DNA from: CAILHX01 sp964511385
GTDB taxonomy: Bacteria > Pseudomonadota > Gammaproteobacteria > Burkholderiales > Methylophilaceae
DNA: 64,000 nt
Assembly (NCBI GenBank): GCA_964511385.1
Contig: CAZEFE010000002.1
Span: 124,001-188,000 of the forward strand
Direction of reading: 5' to 3'
In this document: positions 1 to 8,551 of the stretch, piece by piece
Numbering within the stretch: position 1 is the stretch's first letter
How the letters are laid out: each line of letters opens with the position of its first letter
The notes under the pieces: model-generated
Told to the model about the DNA's origin: nothing
Seen by the model: only the letters and a program-made list of their open reading frames with translations
Database searches by the model: none
Program-made: the position numbers and the translations under genes

Positions 1-959
1 TGGAAGCATTGCCTGGCGGCGTGGTGGTGCTGGATGCCGATGGCCGGGTGGAAGAGGCCAACCCTGCGGCGAGGGCGGTATTGGGCGATGATCTGGCGGG
101 TTTGCTGTGGAAAGAAATACAGTTGCGCAAGCTGGATCCGACATTGACTCCCGGGGAATGGACGCTCAACCAAGGAAAGCGGCGTGTCAGTATTTCCAGG
201 AGTGTGCGCGAAGGTACTGGCGGGGTGATCATGCTGCTGCAAGACATTACCGAAGCGCATGCCATGGAAGCACAGTTGCAGCGGCATAAAAGGTTGTCGG
301 CCATGGGGGAGATGGCGGCGGCATTGGCGCATCAACTCAGGACGCCATTATCGACGGCATTGCTGTATACCTCCCATTTGCGGGATGCCAACTTGCCGGA
401 GGATGAGCGGACGCGTTTTGCCGACAAGGCCTTGGGCCGGCTGCGGCATCTGGAAGCGTTGATCAAGGATATGCTGGTGTTTGTCCGTGGTGGGAAAGGC
501 GCGCAGGAAGAGCTTTCTGCAAAAAGCCTGATCAGCGAGGTGCATCAGGTGATGGAGCCGCAGATGGCACAATACGGCGTGTTGTTCGAGGTGCATGACC
601 AGTGCGGCGATGCTACTATTCTTGGCAGCAGGGAGGCGCTGGCGGGAGCATTGACCAACCTGCTGGCCAATGCCATGCAGGCATGTGCGGCTGAGGGCGG
701 GCAGGTACGTCTGAGCGCGGTGTTCGAGGCTAACCAGCAGGTGGTATTCCGTGTGGCTGATAATGGCCGCGGCATTCCTGCAGATGTCCTGGATCGGCTG
801 TTTGAGCCGTTTTTTACTACCCGAACCGAAGGCACTGGCCTAGGGCTGGCGATTGTCAGGGAAGTTGTGCAGATTCACGGCGGTGACGTTACCGTAAAAT
901 CCAGAGTCGGCGAGGGCAGCGAGTTCTGTCTCCGACTCCCCAGTATCATAACAACATGA
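1..959 (+). CDS. flrB: Flagellar sensor histidine kinase FlrB/FleS-like, 5' partial
   Basis: The reading frame is open to the first base of the window, so the N-terminus is missing; a TTG at 9 is probably just an internal Leu. Visible parts, numbered from that codon: a PAS core with the FlrB/FleS-type start PGGVVVLDADGRVEEANP, a HisKA region with AHQLRTP (phospho-acceptor His about 108), and a HATPase with N box NLLANAMQA, DNGRGIP and FFTTRTEGTGLGLAIV. No membrane segment is visible. The family phosphorylates the sigma-54 activator FlrC/FleR, which drives mid-class flagellar genes. The stop overlaps the next ATG (ATGA), so it is translationally coupled to flrC. The family call is firm; the flagellar role rests on flrC and fliE next door. 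Confidence 0.9.
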   Translation, partial: EALPGGVVVLDADGRVEEANPAARAVLGDDLAGLLWKEIQLRKLDPTLTPGEWTLNQGKRRVSISRSVREGTGGVIMLLQDITEAHAMEAQLQRHKRLSAMGEMAAALAHQLRTPLSTALLYTSHLRDANLPEDERTRFADKALGRLRHLEALIKDMLVFVRGGKGAQEELSAKSLISEVHQVMEPQMAQYGVLFEVHDQCGDATILGSREALAGALTNLLANAMQACAAEGGQVRLSAVFEANQQVVFRVADNGRGIPADVLDRLFEPFFTTRTEGTGLGLAIVREVVQIHGGDVTVKSRVGEGSEFCLRLPSIITT

Positions 960-2296
960 AAACATACCCCATACTCATTGTTGAGGATGACGCCGATTTG
1001 CGCGAAGCGCTGGCCGATACCCTCAAACTATCGAAATATACGGTGCTGGTTGCCAGTGATGGCACCCAGGCAATTGATGTATTGAAATCGCAGCCGGTAG
1101 GGCTGGTGATTACCGATGTGCAAATGCCCAACATGACCGGGTTGGCATTGCTGCATGAAATCAAGGCGCGCTGGCCGCATGTGCCGGTACTGCTGATGAC
1201 GGCTTATGGCGTTATTTCGCAGGCGGTGGAGGCAATGCGCGAGGGGGCGTGTGACTACCTGGCCAAGCCGTTCGAGGTGGAGGAATTGCTGGCGCGAGTC
1301 GCCAGGTGGATGTTGCCGGCCACATCGTCAAGTGCCAACCGCTCAATGGCGGTGACGGATGATCCGGCGACCAGTGCACTGTATGGCATGGCGCTACGGG
1401 TGGCGGCTACTCCCGCAACAGTGATGATTACCGGCGAATCCGGGACTGGGAAAGAGGTGTTGGCCAGGTTTATCCATGAGCATTCGGCGCGTGCCGAAAA
1501 ACCTTTTGTGGCGGTCAACTGTGCCGCCATTCCCGACAACCTGCTCGAGGCCACCATGTTCGGTTATGAGAAAGGTGCTTTTACCGGCGCCACCCAGGCA
1601 CAAGCCGGGAAATTTGAGCAGGCGCAAGGCGGAACACTGTTGCTGGATGAAATTTCGGAAATGCCGTTAGCCTTGCAGGCCAAATTGCTGCGGGTGTTGC
1701 AGGAACGTGAAGTGGAGCGTGTCGGCGGGCAAAAGCCGATCCCGCTGGATGTGCGCATTTTGGCCACCTCCAACCGCGATATGAAGGAAGAAATCGCAAA
1801 GAACAGCTTCCGTGAAGACCTGTACTACCGTCTGAATGTGTTCCCGTTGCATATTTCGCCGCTACGGGAACGCTTGCAGGATATTTTGCCGTTGGCACGG
1901 CATTTCCTGGCCATGGTGGCGGGAAGCATGGATAAGGGCAATATGAGGTTTTCACCCGCGGCCGAAAGCGTATTGCTGCAATATGACTGGCCGGGCAATA
2001 CGCGCGAAATGGAAAATGTGATCCAGCGCGCGGTGATTTTGGCGATGGGTGATGTGGTGGAGCCTGAGCATCTGCATATTTCCTCCAGCTCCGGTGTTCC
2101 CGTGAATATAGCCGTCGCCGAGGATGTATCGACGGAGCTAGAAGCCCCGGCAAACGGACTGAAATCGCTGGAGAAAGCGCACATCATGAATGTGTTGGCA
2201 TCGGTAAACGGTTCGCGTAAACTGGCTGCACAGAAACTTGGCATGAGCGAGCGAACGCTCAGGCACAAATTGCAGCAATATCGAGAAGGAAAATGA
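956..2296 (+). CDS. flrC: Sigma-54-dependent flagellar response regulator FlrC/FleR-like
   Basis: This is a 446-residue NtrC-type regulator. An N-terminal receiver has acidic ED at 10-11, phospho-acceptor Asp54 (VITDVQMPN) and Lys104. The AAA+ sigma-54 interaction domain has Walker A GESGTGKE (about 160), the GAFTGA loop (207-212) that contacts sigma-54, and Walker B LLLDEIS (about 228). The C-terminal Fis-type helix-turn-helix ends LAAQKLGMSERTLRHKL. With the upstream kinase it should activate sigma-54 promoters of hook and basal body genes. A well-matched sigma-54 promoter sits directly downstream, in front of fliE, which supports the role. The ATG overlaps the flrB stop. Confidence 0.93.
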   Translation: MKTYPILIVEDDADLREALADTLKLSKYTVLVASDGTQAIDVLKSQPVGLVITDVQMPNMTGLALLHEIKARWPHVPVLLMTAYGVISQAVEAMREGACDYLAKPFEVEELLARVARWMLPATSSSANRSMAVTDDPATSALYGMALRVAATPATVMITGESGTGKEVLARFIHEHSARAEKPFVAVNCAAIPDNLLEATMFGYEKGAFTGATQAQAGKFEQAQGGTLLLDEISEMPLALQAKLLRVLQEREVERVGGQKPIPLDVRILATSNRDMKEEIAKNSFREDLYYRLNVFPLHISPLRERLQDILPLARHFLAMVAGSMDKGNMRFSPAAESVLLQYDWPGNTREMENVIQRAVILAMGDVVEPEHLHISSSSGVPVNIAVAEDVSTELEAPANGLKSLEKAHIMNVLASVNGSRKLAAQKLGMSERTLRHKLQQYREGK

Positions 2297-2297
2297 G

Positions 2298-2314
2298 TTG
2301 GTACGATAGTTGCT
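2298..2314 (+). promoter_or_regulatory. Sigma-54 promoter of fliE
   Basis: TTGGTACGATAGTTGCT matches the sigma-54 consensus YTGGCACGrNNNTTGCW with a single mismatch (C to T in the -24 box). The GG and GC dinucleotides are separated by exactly 10 nt. It starts 2 bases after the flrC stop and lies about 90 bases before fliE, as expected for a FlrC-dependent flagellar gene. Confidence 0.8.
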
Positions 2315-2402
2315 TGATAGGTATCGAAGGCAGGCAGTTTGAGACTTGAAAACAAATTGCGATGTTACGAGCAATACCGCATTAACCGAATAGAGAAGCG
2401 TC

Positions 2403-2720
2403 ATGGACACCAGAGCAATAGATCAGTTAGTCACTCAGCTTAATGCCGCAGCGGCAATTGCCGCCGGCAAAACTCCGCCGCAACAGAATGCCGGAGCGGC
2501 AGATTTTGCCGGTGCGCTGAAGGGTGCCATCGAGCAAGTGAACAAGGTGCAGACCCAGGCCAAGACCCAGGCTGAGGAGTTCCAGCTTGGCAAACCGGGC
2601 GTTCAGGTGCAGGAAGTGATGCTTTCCCTGCAAAAGGCAAGCCTGTCATTCCAGACTATGGTGCAAGTGCGCAACAAGCTGACAGCCGCGTACCAGGATG
2701 TGATGAATATGCAGGTATAA
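2403..2720 (+). CDS. fliE: Flagellar hook-basal body protein FliE
   Basis: The 105-residue protein fits FliE (about 100-110). FliE is the small basal-body component that joins the MS ring to the proximal rod and is exported by the flagellar type III system, so no Sec signal is expected or seen. The Ala/Gln-rich N-terminal half is followed by the conserved C-terminal helix with VQEVMLSLQKASLSFQTMV and a VRNKL..AYQDVMNM tail. It is transcribed from the sigma-54 promoter after flrC. A strong hairpin terminator follows 20 bases after the stop, so fliE looks monocistronic or the last gene of its unit here; fliF and other basal-body genes are not in the window. Confidence 0.93.
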   Translation: MDTRAIDQLVTQLNAAAAIAAGKTPPQQNAGAADFAGALKGAIEQVNKVQTQAKTQAEEFQLGKPGVQVQEVMLSLQKASLSFQTMVQVRNKLTAAYQDVMNMQV

Positions 2721-2741
2721 CCCAGGCAAAGTCGCTGGGTA

Positions 2742-2780
2742 GCAATAAAAAAGAGCCGCAATGCGGCTCTTTTTTATTGC
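2742..2780. terminator. Bidirectional intrinsic terminator between fliE and nadB
   Basis: A perfect 18-bp stem (2742-2759 with 2763-2780) has a 3-nt loop, a GC-rich core (gagccgc/gcggctc) and an A-run on one side and T-run on the other. It can terminate both fliE (plus) and nadB (minus), which converge on it. Confidence 0.92.
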
Positions 2781-2786
2781 CCGTCA

Positions 2787-4430
2787 TCAATGGTGATTGT
2801 CGCCGTGTGTCTGATCCAGCAGGCTGTAATAATTGGATGGCTCCAGCACGGTGGGAACGGCATCGGCGAGCAGTTCTGGATAGTCTTTGCTGTAATGCAA
2901 GCCGCGGCTTTCATGTCGCTCCATGGCGCTCTTGACGATCAATTCCGCCACTTGCAACAGGTTGCGCAACTCGATCAGGTCGGAATTCACCCGGAAATTT
3001 CTGTAAAACTCGTGCACTTCGTCGCGTAGCAGGTTGATACGGTGCATGGCGCGTGTCAGGCGCTTGCTGGTGCGTACGATGCCGACATAATTCCACATGA
3101 AACGACGCAACTCGCTCCAGTTGTGGGTGATGATGATTTCTTCATCGGCATCCGTTACCCGACTTTCATCCCAATCCGGCAATTCCGGCAGTTCGGCCGC
3201 CCGGCGTGCCAGTATATCGGTGGCGGCGGCCTGGGCAAATACCAAGCATTCCAGCAGGGAGTTGGAGGCGAGCCGGTTTGCTCCGTGCAAGCCGGTGCAG
3301 GCAGTTTCGCCGATGGCGTACAGATGGGGAATATCGGTTCGGGCTGACTGGTCTACCATTAGCCCGCCGCAGCTGTAATGCGCTGCCGGCACGACGGGAA
3401 TCGGCTGCTTGGTGATGTCTATCCCCAACTCTATGCAGCGGCGGTAGATGGTCGGGAAATGGGAAAGCACGAAATCCGCGGGTTTGTGCGAAATATCCAG
3501 GTACACGCAGTCGATGCCGCGTTTTTTCATTTCAAAGTCTATGGCCCGGGCCACGATGTCGCGTGGCGCCAATTCGGCGCGTGGATCATGGTCCTGCATG
3601 AAGCGGGAGCCATCGGGCAGCTTGAGCAAGCCGCCTTCGCCGCGTACCGCCTCTGAAATCAGGAAAGATTTGGCTTTGGGATGGAACAGGCAGGTAGGGT
3701 GGAATTGCACGAACTCCATGTTGGCCACGCGACAGCCGGCACGCCAGCCCATGGCAACGCCATCACCGGTAGCCACGTCGGGGTTGGTGGTGTACAGGTA
3801 CACCTTGCCCGCGCCGCCTGTTGCCAGTACGGTATTGGATGCGCCTATGGTCACCACCTTGCCGGTAGTCTTGTTCAACACGTAGGCACCCAGGCAGCGA
3901 TTGCTGCGCCGGCCGATTTTTCTTGCACTGAGCAGGTCTACTGCAACATGCTGTTCCAATAGGGTGATATTGGGGTGTCGGCGGACTTTTTCCGCCAGAG
4001 TTTCTTGCACGGCGTGGCCTGTGGCATCGGCGGCATGAATGATGCGCCGCCGGCTGTGGCCGCCTTCGCGGGTAAGGTGGTAACCGCTATTGTCATCTTC
4101 GCGGGTGAAGGGAACGCCTTGCTGGATCAGCCATTCAACGGTTTCCTTGCTGTGCTGCACCACATACCGCGTCACTTCCGGGTCGCACAGGCCGGCGCCG
4201 GCAATCAAGGTGTCGCGGATGTGCTCTTCAATCGAGTCTTCATCCGTCAGCACCGCGGCAATGCCTCCTTGCGCCCAACTGCTGGCGCTGTCATTCAGCT
4301 CGTGTTTGGTGACCAGGCAGACTTTAAGGCGCGGCGCCAGGTGCAGGGCGAGGGTCAGTCCGGCAAGGCCGCTGCCGATGACGAGTACGTCGTATTTTAA
4401 CAAGGTAATTTCACACGCTGAATGAACCAC
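2787..4430 (-). CDS. nadB: L-aspartate oxidase
   Basis: A 547-residue flavoenzyme that oxidises L-aspartate to iminoaspartate, the first step of NAD synthesis, with NadA using the product. It has the N-terminal FAD dinucleotide fold DVLVIGSGLAGL, then SSWAQGGIAAV, the succinate-dehydrogenase/fumarate-reductase-type active-site stretch HSRRRIIHAADATGHAV, and a C-terminal helical domain. Length is normal (about 530-550). The chosen start is a GTG (V-H-S-A-C-E), without an obvious Shine-Dalgarno; an in-frame TTG nine codons later would also give a complete Rossmann fold. It is divergent from rpoE, and its 5' end overlaps the proposed rpoE promoter. The order nadB then rpoE-rseABC is common in Beta- and Gammaproteobacteria. 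Confidence 0.95.
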   Translation of the reverse strand: MVHSACEITLLKYDVLVIGSGLAGLTLALHLAPRLKVCLVTKHELNDSASSWAQGGIAAVLTDEDSIEEHIRDTLIAGAGLCDPEVTRYVVQHSKETVEWLIQQGVPFTREDDNSGYHLTREGGHSRRRIIHAADATGHAVQETLAEKVRRHPNITLLEQHVAVDLLSARKIGRRSNRCLGAYVLNKTTGKVVTIGASNTVLATGGAGKVYLYTTNPDVATGDGVAMGWRAGCRVANMEFVQFHPTCLFHPKAKSFLISEAVRGEGGLLKLPDGSRFMQDHDPRAELAPRDIVARAIDFEMKKRGIDCVYLDISHKPADFVLSHFPTIYRRCIELGIDITKQPIPVVPAAHYSCGGLMVDQSARTDIPHLYAIGETACTGLHGANRLASNSLLECLVFAQAAATDILARRAAELPELPDWDESRVTDADEEIIITHNWSELRRFMWNYVGIVRTSKRLTRAMHRINLLRDEVHEFYRNFRVNSDLIELRNLLQVAELIVKSAMERHESRGLHYSKDYPELLADAVPTVLEPSNYYSLLDQTHGDNHH

Positions 4431-4451
4431 TCAAGTTTAGCGGTGTCTGTT
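4424..4451 (+). promoter_or_regulatory. Candidate sigma-E autoregulatory promoter of rpoE
   Basis: GAACCA at 4424-4429 and TCTGTT at 4446-4451 are separated by 16 bases, resembling the RpoE class consensus (GGAACTT, about 16 bp, TCnnA). It lies about 95 bases upstream of the rpoE start, where an autoregulated promoter would be expected. A possible sigma-70 -10 (TATACT, 4477-4482) lies further downstream, so two promoters may exist. Confidence 0.5.
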
Positions 4452-4549
4452 AGCTGCGTATAGAGCTTTGGCACGCTATACTTCATAAGCGACTTGGTTG
4501 GCAGCACGGCCTGCCCCATGTACGCAAAAAAACAACAGGGAGAGTGCTT

Positions 4550-5152
4550 TTGACGGGCGACCGTGATATTGACCAGCAATTGGTCGAGCGCGTACAAAAA
4601 GGCGATCAGCGTGCTTTTGGTTTGCTGGTGGAGAAGTATCAACGCAAACTGGGCCGCCTGCTGGGCCGCATGATACGTGACCAGGCTGAAGTCGAAGATG
4701 TAGTGCAGGAGTCTTTTATCAAGGCGTATCGTGCATTGCCCAATTTCAGGGGCGATAGTGCTTTTTATACCTGGCTGTATCGCATTGGCATCAACACGGC
4801 CAAGAATCATCTGGTTGCCATGGGGCGCAGGCCCCAAGTCAGCAACGATATTGAAATTGAGGATGCCGAGAATTTTGAGGATGGCGATGAGTTGCGCACC
4901 GTGGACACTCCGGAAAGTGAACTCATGACCAAAGAAATTGCCCAAACCGTGAACGCTGCGATGGAGGCACTGCCCGAGGAACTGAAGTCGGCCATTTCCC
5001 TCAGAGAGATTGAGGGGCTGAGTTATGAAGAAATTGCCAGCATGATGAATTGCCCGATTGGTACGGTGAGGTCCCGTATTTTCAGGGCGCGCGAAGCGAT
5101 CGCAGAAAAGCTGCGTCCGCTCTTGGATACACCGCAAGACAGGAGATGGTGA
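4550..5152 (+). CDS. rpoE: RNA polymerase sigma factor RpoE (AlgU family)
   Basis: A 200-residue ECF sigma factor for envelope stress. Region 2 contains the stretch from VEDVVQESFIKAY to DSAFYTWLYRIGINTAKNHL, and region 4 contains LREIEGLSYEEIA...GTVRSRIFRAREAI. Start choice: AGGGAGAG at 4537-4544 is a good ribosome-binding site placed correctly for the TTG at 4550; the GTG at 4544 overlaps that site. Downstream genes rseA, rseB, rseC and degP follow with gaps of a base or less, or overlaps, giving the full stress-response operon: sigma factor, membrane anti-sigma factor, periplasmic regulator, RseC and the effector protease. Confidence 0.96.
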   Translation: MTGDRDIDQQLVERVQKGDQRAFGLLVEKYQRKLGRLLGRMIRDQAEVEDVVQESFIKAYRALPNFRGDSAFYTWLYRIGINTAKNHLVAMGRRPQVSNDIEIEDAENFEDGDELRTVDTPESELMTKEIAQTVNAAMEALPEELKSAISLREIEGLSYEEIASMMNCPIGTVRSRIFRAREAIAEKLRPLLDTPQDRRW

Positions 5153-5153
5153 A

Positions 5154-5678
5154 ATGAACGAATTGAAACAGCAACTTTCCGCTTTGATGGATGGTGAAGT
5201 CGATCTGGACGCAAATCCGCATCTGGTGAAGACCGCTCTGCAAAGCGACGAATTGACCCATTCCTGGGCGACCTACCACTTGATTGGCGATATTTTGCGT
5301 GGAGATCGCGCCCTTAAGCGCGACGTGGCTGCGCTGACCATGCAGCATTTGAAAAATGAGCCTGTGGTGCTGGCGCCCAAACGCCGGATCAGCCAGTGGA
5401 TCAATCCTCAGTATGCAACCTCCATGGCAGCCTCGGTGGCTGCCGTGGCTTTTGTGGGCTGGGCGGTGTGGCAAGCACAGGGGTTGGGCAGCCAGCAACC
5501 CGTGATGCAGGCCAGCGCAACGCCATCCCCAACTCCCCAGCAGATCGCCGCGAAAAACACTCCCCCGGCAGAAACGTTCGACCGTTACATGCTTGCACAT
5601 CATGAATATGCTTCGGGGAATGCCATGCAATATTCTGCCGACATCCAGACGGCGTCTTATTCGGAAGCCGGAAATTGA
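5154..5678 (+). CDS. rseA: Anti-sigma-E factor RseA (MucA-like)
   Basis: A 174-residue inner-membrane anti-sigma factor. The N-terminal cytoplasmic domain (MNELKQQLSALMDGE... WATYHLIGDILRG) is the RseA-type fold that holds RpoE. One membrane segment lies about residues 84-103 (SMAASVAAVAFVGWAVWQ), followed by a periplasmic tail of about 65 residues rich in Pro/Ala/Thr, the part cut by DegS-type proteases in the family. It starts one base after the rpoE stop. The last bases overlap rseB. Confidence 0.92.
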   Translation: MNELKQQLSALMDGEVDLDANPHLVKTALQSDELTHSWATYHLIGDILRGDRALKRDVAALTMQHLKNEPVVLAPKRRISQWINPQYATSMAASVAAVAFVGWAVWQAQGLGSQQPVMQASATPSPTPQQIAAKNTPPAETFDRYMLAHHEYASGNAMQYSADIQTASYSEAGN

Positions 5679-6637
5679 TGCGTATTATTCTGTTGCTGCT
5701 GCTGGCATTGCCTCAACTGGTACGTGCAACACCAGTGCCTGATCCTTGGCAGGTGATCGAAAAAGCCTCAGCGGTGGCTCGCGAGCTTAATTATCAAGGC
5801 ATTTTTGTATACCAGGCCGGGAACAGCATGACCTCGGTACAAATCACCCATACCAATCTGGCCGCAGTTGGAGAGTTTTCCCGTGTCATCGTGCTCGATG
5901 GAGCGCCGAAGGAGGTGCTGCGTCAGGGAAATGAAGTGCTCATCTATCAACCTAAAAGCGAAAGAGTGCTGATCGAAAAGCGGCGGATTCACAATAGTTT
6001 CCCAGCATTGCTGCCAAAAGTTTCGGATGTGCTGAAAACCAACTATCAGTTGGATGACGGCGGTACCGAACGCGTTGTTGGTCGTGAAGCCTATCTGCTG
6101 ACCCTAACACCGCATGACAAACTGCGCTATGCCAGCAAATTCTGGGTGGATGTTGACACCGGGTTGTTGCTGAAGGTTGCGTTGTTGAATGATAAAAACG
6201 AAGTGGTCGAGCAGATCAGCTTTACCCAGCTCAAACTGGTGGGAAGTGCCAGCATGGACTGGTTCCGCCCCACCGAGGAACGCAACAAGCGCTACTACGT
6301 GAAGCCGGAAGACGTAGTGACGCCATCAGCGCAATCGGACGGGTGGGTGATCGGGCAATTGCCCCAGGGTTTCAGGAAAACCGAACAGGTACGTCGACAG
6401 ATGCCCGGTAAGGCAGCACCGGTGACACATGTGGTGTTCTGCGATGGCTTGGCTACGGTTTCATTGTTTATTGAGCCGCTGGATAAACGCGTGCCTACCA
6501 AGCAGGGAAGCATGTCTCAGGGTGCCACCAACCTGTATGCCACTACCGTGGCAGAGCATCAGATCGTAGTGCTGGGAGAGGTGCCCCAGGCCACGGTCAT
6601 GCAAATCGCCAATTCTGTAAGTTACAAACCCCAATGA
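5678..6637 (+). CDS. rseB: Sigma-E regulatory protein RseB (MucB)
   Basis: A 319-residue periplasmic protein with a signal peptide (MRIILLLLLALPQLVRA, cleavage near ATP). The MucB/RseB domain follows with NYQGIFVYQAGNSM, and a C-terminal MucB/RseB_C part. In the family it binds the RseA periplasmic region and protects it from proteolysis until mislocalised lipoproteins or LPS are sensed. The ATG at 5678 overlaps the rseA stop by one base (TGATG); a TTG three bases earlier is possible but less likely. Normal length for the family. Confidence 0.93.
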   Translation: MRIILLLLLALPQLVRATPVPDPWQVIEKASAVARELNYQGIFVYQAGNSMTSVQITHTNLAAVGEFSRVIVLDGAPKEVLRQGNEVLIYQPKSERVLIEKRRIHNSFPALLPKVSDVLKTNYQLDDGGTERVVGREAYLLTLTPHDKLRYASKFWVDVDTGLLLKVALLNDKNEVVEQISFTQLKLVGSASMDWFRPTEERNKRYYVKPEDVVTPSAQSDGWVIGQLPQGFRKTEQVRRQMPGKAAPVTHVVFCDGLATVSLFIEPLDKRVPTKQGSMSQGATNLYATTVAEHQIVVLGEVPQATVMQIANSVSYKPQ

Positions 6638-7116
6638 TAGAAGAACAAGCAGTCGTAGTTGAGATTAAAGGCGCCAAGGCTCTGCTGGAAGTTGAGCGCA
6701 ATAAGCCATGCGGCTTGTGCGGCGCAACGCGCGGGTGTGGTATTTCGCTATGGGGGCGGATTTTTGGCCAGCATCGCGGGATTTTCCTTGCCGAAAACAG
6801 CCTGAGCGTGGAGGCCGGGGATAGGGTGATTGTCGGCATTGAAGAAGCCGCCTTGTTGTCCAGTTCCCTGTTGGCGTATGTGTTGCCGCTGGTATTTTTA
6901 TGCTTGGGGGCATGGCTGATCCCATTGCTGTTCGGCGGGCAGCCTGCAACTCGCCAGGCGTCCGACCTGTACGCGGCCGTGGGCGCGCTGGCCGGCTTGG
7001 CTGGTGGTCTGCTGCTGGTCAAATGGCTGACTGATGGCAAACGGCTGATAGGCCGGTATCAGCCTGTGATGCTGCGCCGATCACAAACGGTTTTTGTTAA
7101 ACAATGTTCAAGGTGA
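6634..7116 (+). CDS. rseC: SoxR-reducing system / sigma-E regulator RseC
   Basis: A 160-residue inner-membrane protein of the RseC/MucC family. The N-terminal cytoplasmic part carries a cysteine cluster CGLCGATRGCG (Cys 26, 29, 35). Two hydrophobic segments follow (about 76-95, LLSSSLLAYVLPLVFLCLG, and about 112-131). Family members modulate sigma-E activity and, in Rsx/SoxR systems, electron transfer to SoxR. The start overlaps the rseB stop as ATGA. The fourth cysteine found in some homologues is not obvious here. Confidence 0.9.
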   Translation: MIEEQAVVVEIKGAKALLEVERNKPCGLCGATRGCGISLWGRIFGQHRGIFLAENSLSVEAGDRVIVGIEEAALLSSSLLAYVLPLVFLCLGAWLIPLLFGGQPATRQASDLYAAVGALAGLAGGLLLVKWLTDGKRLIGRYQPVMLRRSQTVFVKQCSR

Positions 7117-7120
7117 ATCA

Positions 7121-8536
7121 ATGATGAAGAGAATATTGGCGCTTAGCGCCTTTTTGGGATTATTTTCTGTTTCCGCCTGGGCCAAGGATTTGCCAGACTT
7201 CACCGAGCTGGTTGAAAAGCAGGGTTCCGCGGTGGTTAATATCAGCACGGTTCAGACCATACACAACAATGGCGGCCCCGCCGGCGGCATGCTGCCATTT
7301 CCCAATTTGCCTGAAGACCATCCCTTCAACCAGTTTTTTCGCGGCATGCCTGGAGATCAGGGTGGTGGCCAGGACTTCAAGACCCAATCCCTCGGTTCCG
7401 GTTTCATCATCAGCAGCGACGGCTATATCCTAACCAATGCACATGTGGTGAATGACGCGGATGAAGTCATCGTCAAACTCACTGACAAGCGCGAGTTCAA
7501 AGCCAAGATCATCGGGATTGATCGGCGGAGCGATGTGGCGCTGGTCAAGATCGAGGCTTCCAACCTGCCTAAAGTCGCGGTAGGTAACCCGAATGACCTG
7601 AAAGTAGGGGAATGGGTCGTCGCGATTGGCTCGCCGTTTGGGCTGGAAAACAGCGTCACGGCGGGGATCGTCAGTGCCAAGGGCCGCGCGCTGCCGCAGG
7701 AGAATTACGTGCCTTTCATCCAGACCGATGTGGCCATCAATCCAGGGAACTCCGGTGGCCCGTTGTTCAACATGAAAGGCGAGGTGGTTGGTATCAACTC
7801 CCAGATTTATAGTCGTTCTGGCGGATATATGGGGCTTTCATTCGCCATTCCCATCGATGTCGCGCTGGATGTGCAGAACCAGCTCAAAGCCGGTGGCAAG
7901 GTTTCTCGTGGTTGGCTGGGGATCCAGATTCAGGAAGTGACCAAGGAACTGGCGGAATCGTTCGGCATGAAAAACGCCAATGGCGCACTGATTGCCGGTG
8001 TTGAAAAAGGTGGCCCGGCAGAAAAGGGCGGGCTGGAAGCCGGCGATGTCATTACCCGCTTTGATGGTAAACCCATTGTGAACTCTTCGGATCTGCCGCG
8101 AGCGGTTGGTGCGACCAAGGCGGGTAAAGACGTTTCGGTAGAGGTGTTCCGTAAGGGGGCAACGCGGACCATCGCGCTCAAGGTAGGAAAAATGCCGGAC
8201 GAGACGGATGATGTTGCCAAGCCGAATAGGGGGCCGGCCAAGGCTGAACCCAACAAACTGGGCTTGCTGCTGCGGGATCTGACTTCGCAAGAGCGGAAGA
8301 AATTTGCTACCAAGACCGGTGCGCTGATCCTGAATGCCCAAGGGGCTGCCGCGCAGGTGGGCATCCGTCGCGGCGATGTACTGCTGACGGTCGGTGATAC
8401 CGATGTGCAAAGCGTGGAACAATTGAACAAGCTGCTGGATGGTATTCCGGCGGGCAAGTTGGTGGCATTGCGACTGATGAGGGGCGATAGCCTGTTCTTC
8501 GTTACCGTCAGAACCGCTGACGCAAAACCCAAATAA
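7121..8536 (+). CDS. degP: Periplasmic serine endoprotease DegP/MucD (HtrA)
   Basis: A 471-residue Do-type protease-chaperone. It has a signal peptide (KRILALSAFLGLFSVSAWA) and a trypsin-like domain with all three catalytic residues: His in LTNAHVV, Asp in RRSDVALVKI, Ser in NPGNSGGPLF. Two PDZ domains follow (from about residues 265 and 385). SD AGGTGA at 7111-7116 lies before ATG 7121 and ATG 7124; the frame continues upstream to a TTG at 7094, which would disrupt the signal peptide, so the downstream start is preferred. It degrades or refolds misfolded envelope proteins and is an output of RpoE, matching its place at the end of the operon. Confidence 0.95.
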   Translation: MMKRILALSAFLGLFSVSAWAKDLPDFTELVEKQGSAVVNISTVQTIHNNGGPAGGMLPFPNLPEDHPFNQFFRGMPGDQGGGQDFKTQSLGSGFIISSDGYILTNAHVVNDADEVIVKLTDKREFKAKIIGIDRRSDVALVKIEASNLPKVAVGNPNDLKVGEWVVAIGSPFGLENSVTAGIVSAKGRALPQENYVPFIQTDVAINPGNSGGPLFNMKGEVVGINSQIYSRSGGYMGLSFAIPIDVALDVQNQLKAGGKVSRGWLGIQIQEVTKELAESFGMKNANGALIAGVEKGGPAEKGGLEAGDVITRFDGKPIVNSSDLPRAVGATKAGKDVSVEVFRKGATRTIALKVGKMPDETDDVAKPNRGPAKAEPNKLGLLLRDLTSQERKKFATKTGALILNAQGAAAQVGIRRGDVLLTVGDTDVQSVEQLNKLLDGIPAGKLVALRLMRGDSLFFVTVRTADAKPK

Positions 8537-8551
8537 TGGGCGTGAAAAGGC

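Noticed and set aside
2742..2780. Inverted repeat as a mobile-element end
   Set aside because: It is a standard terminator with A/T runs, placed between two convergent stops.
4468..4483. TTGGCACG, a perfect sigma-54 -24 box, upstream of rpoE
   Set aside because: No GC at the required -12 position; the sequence 10 bases on is CTT.
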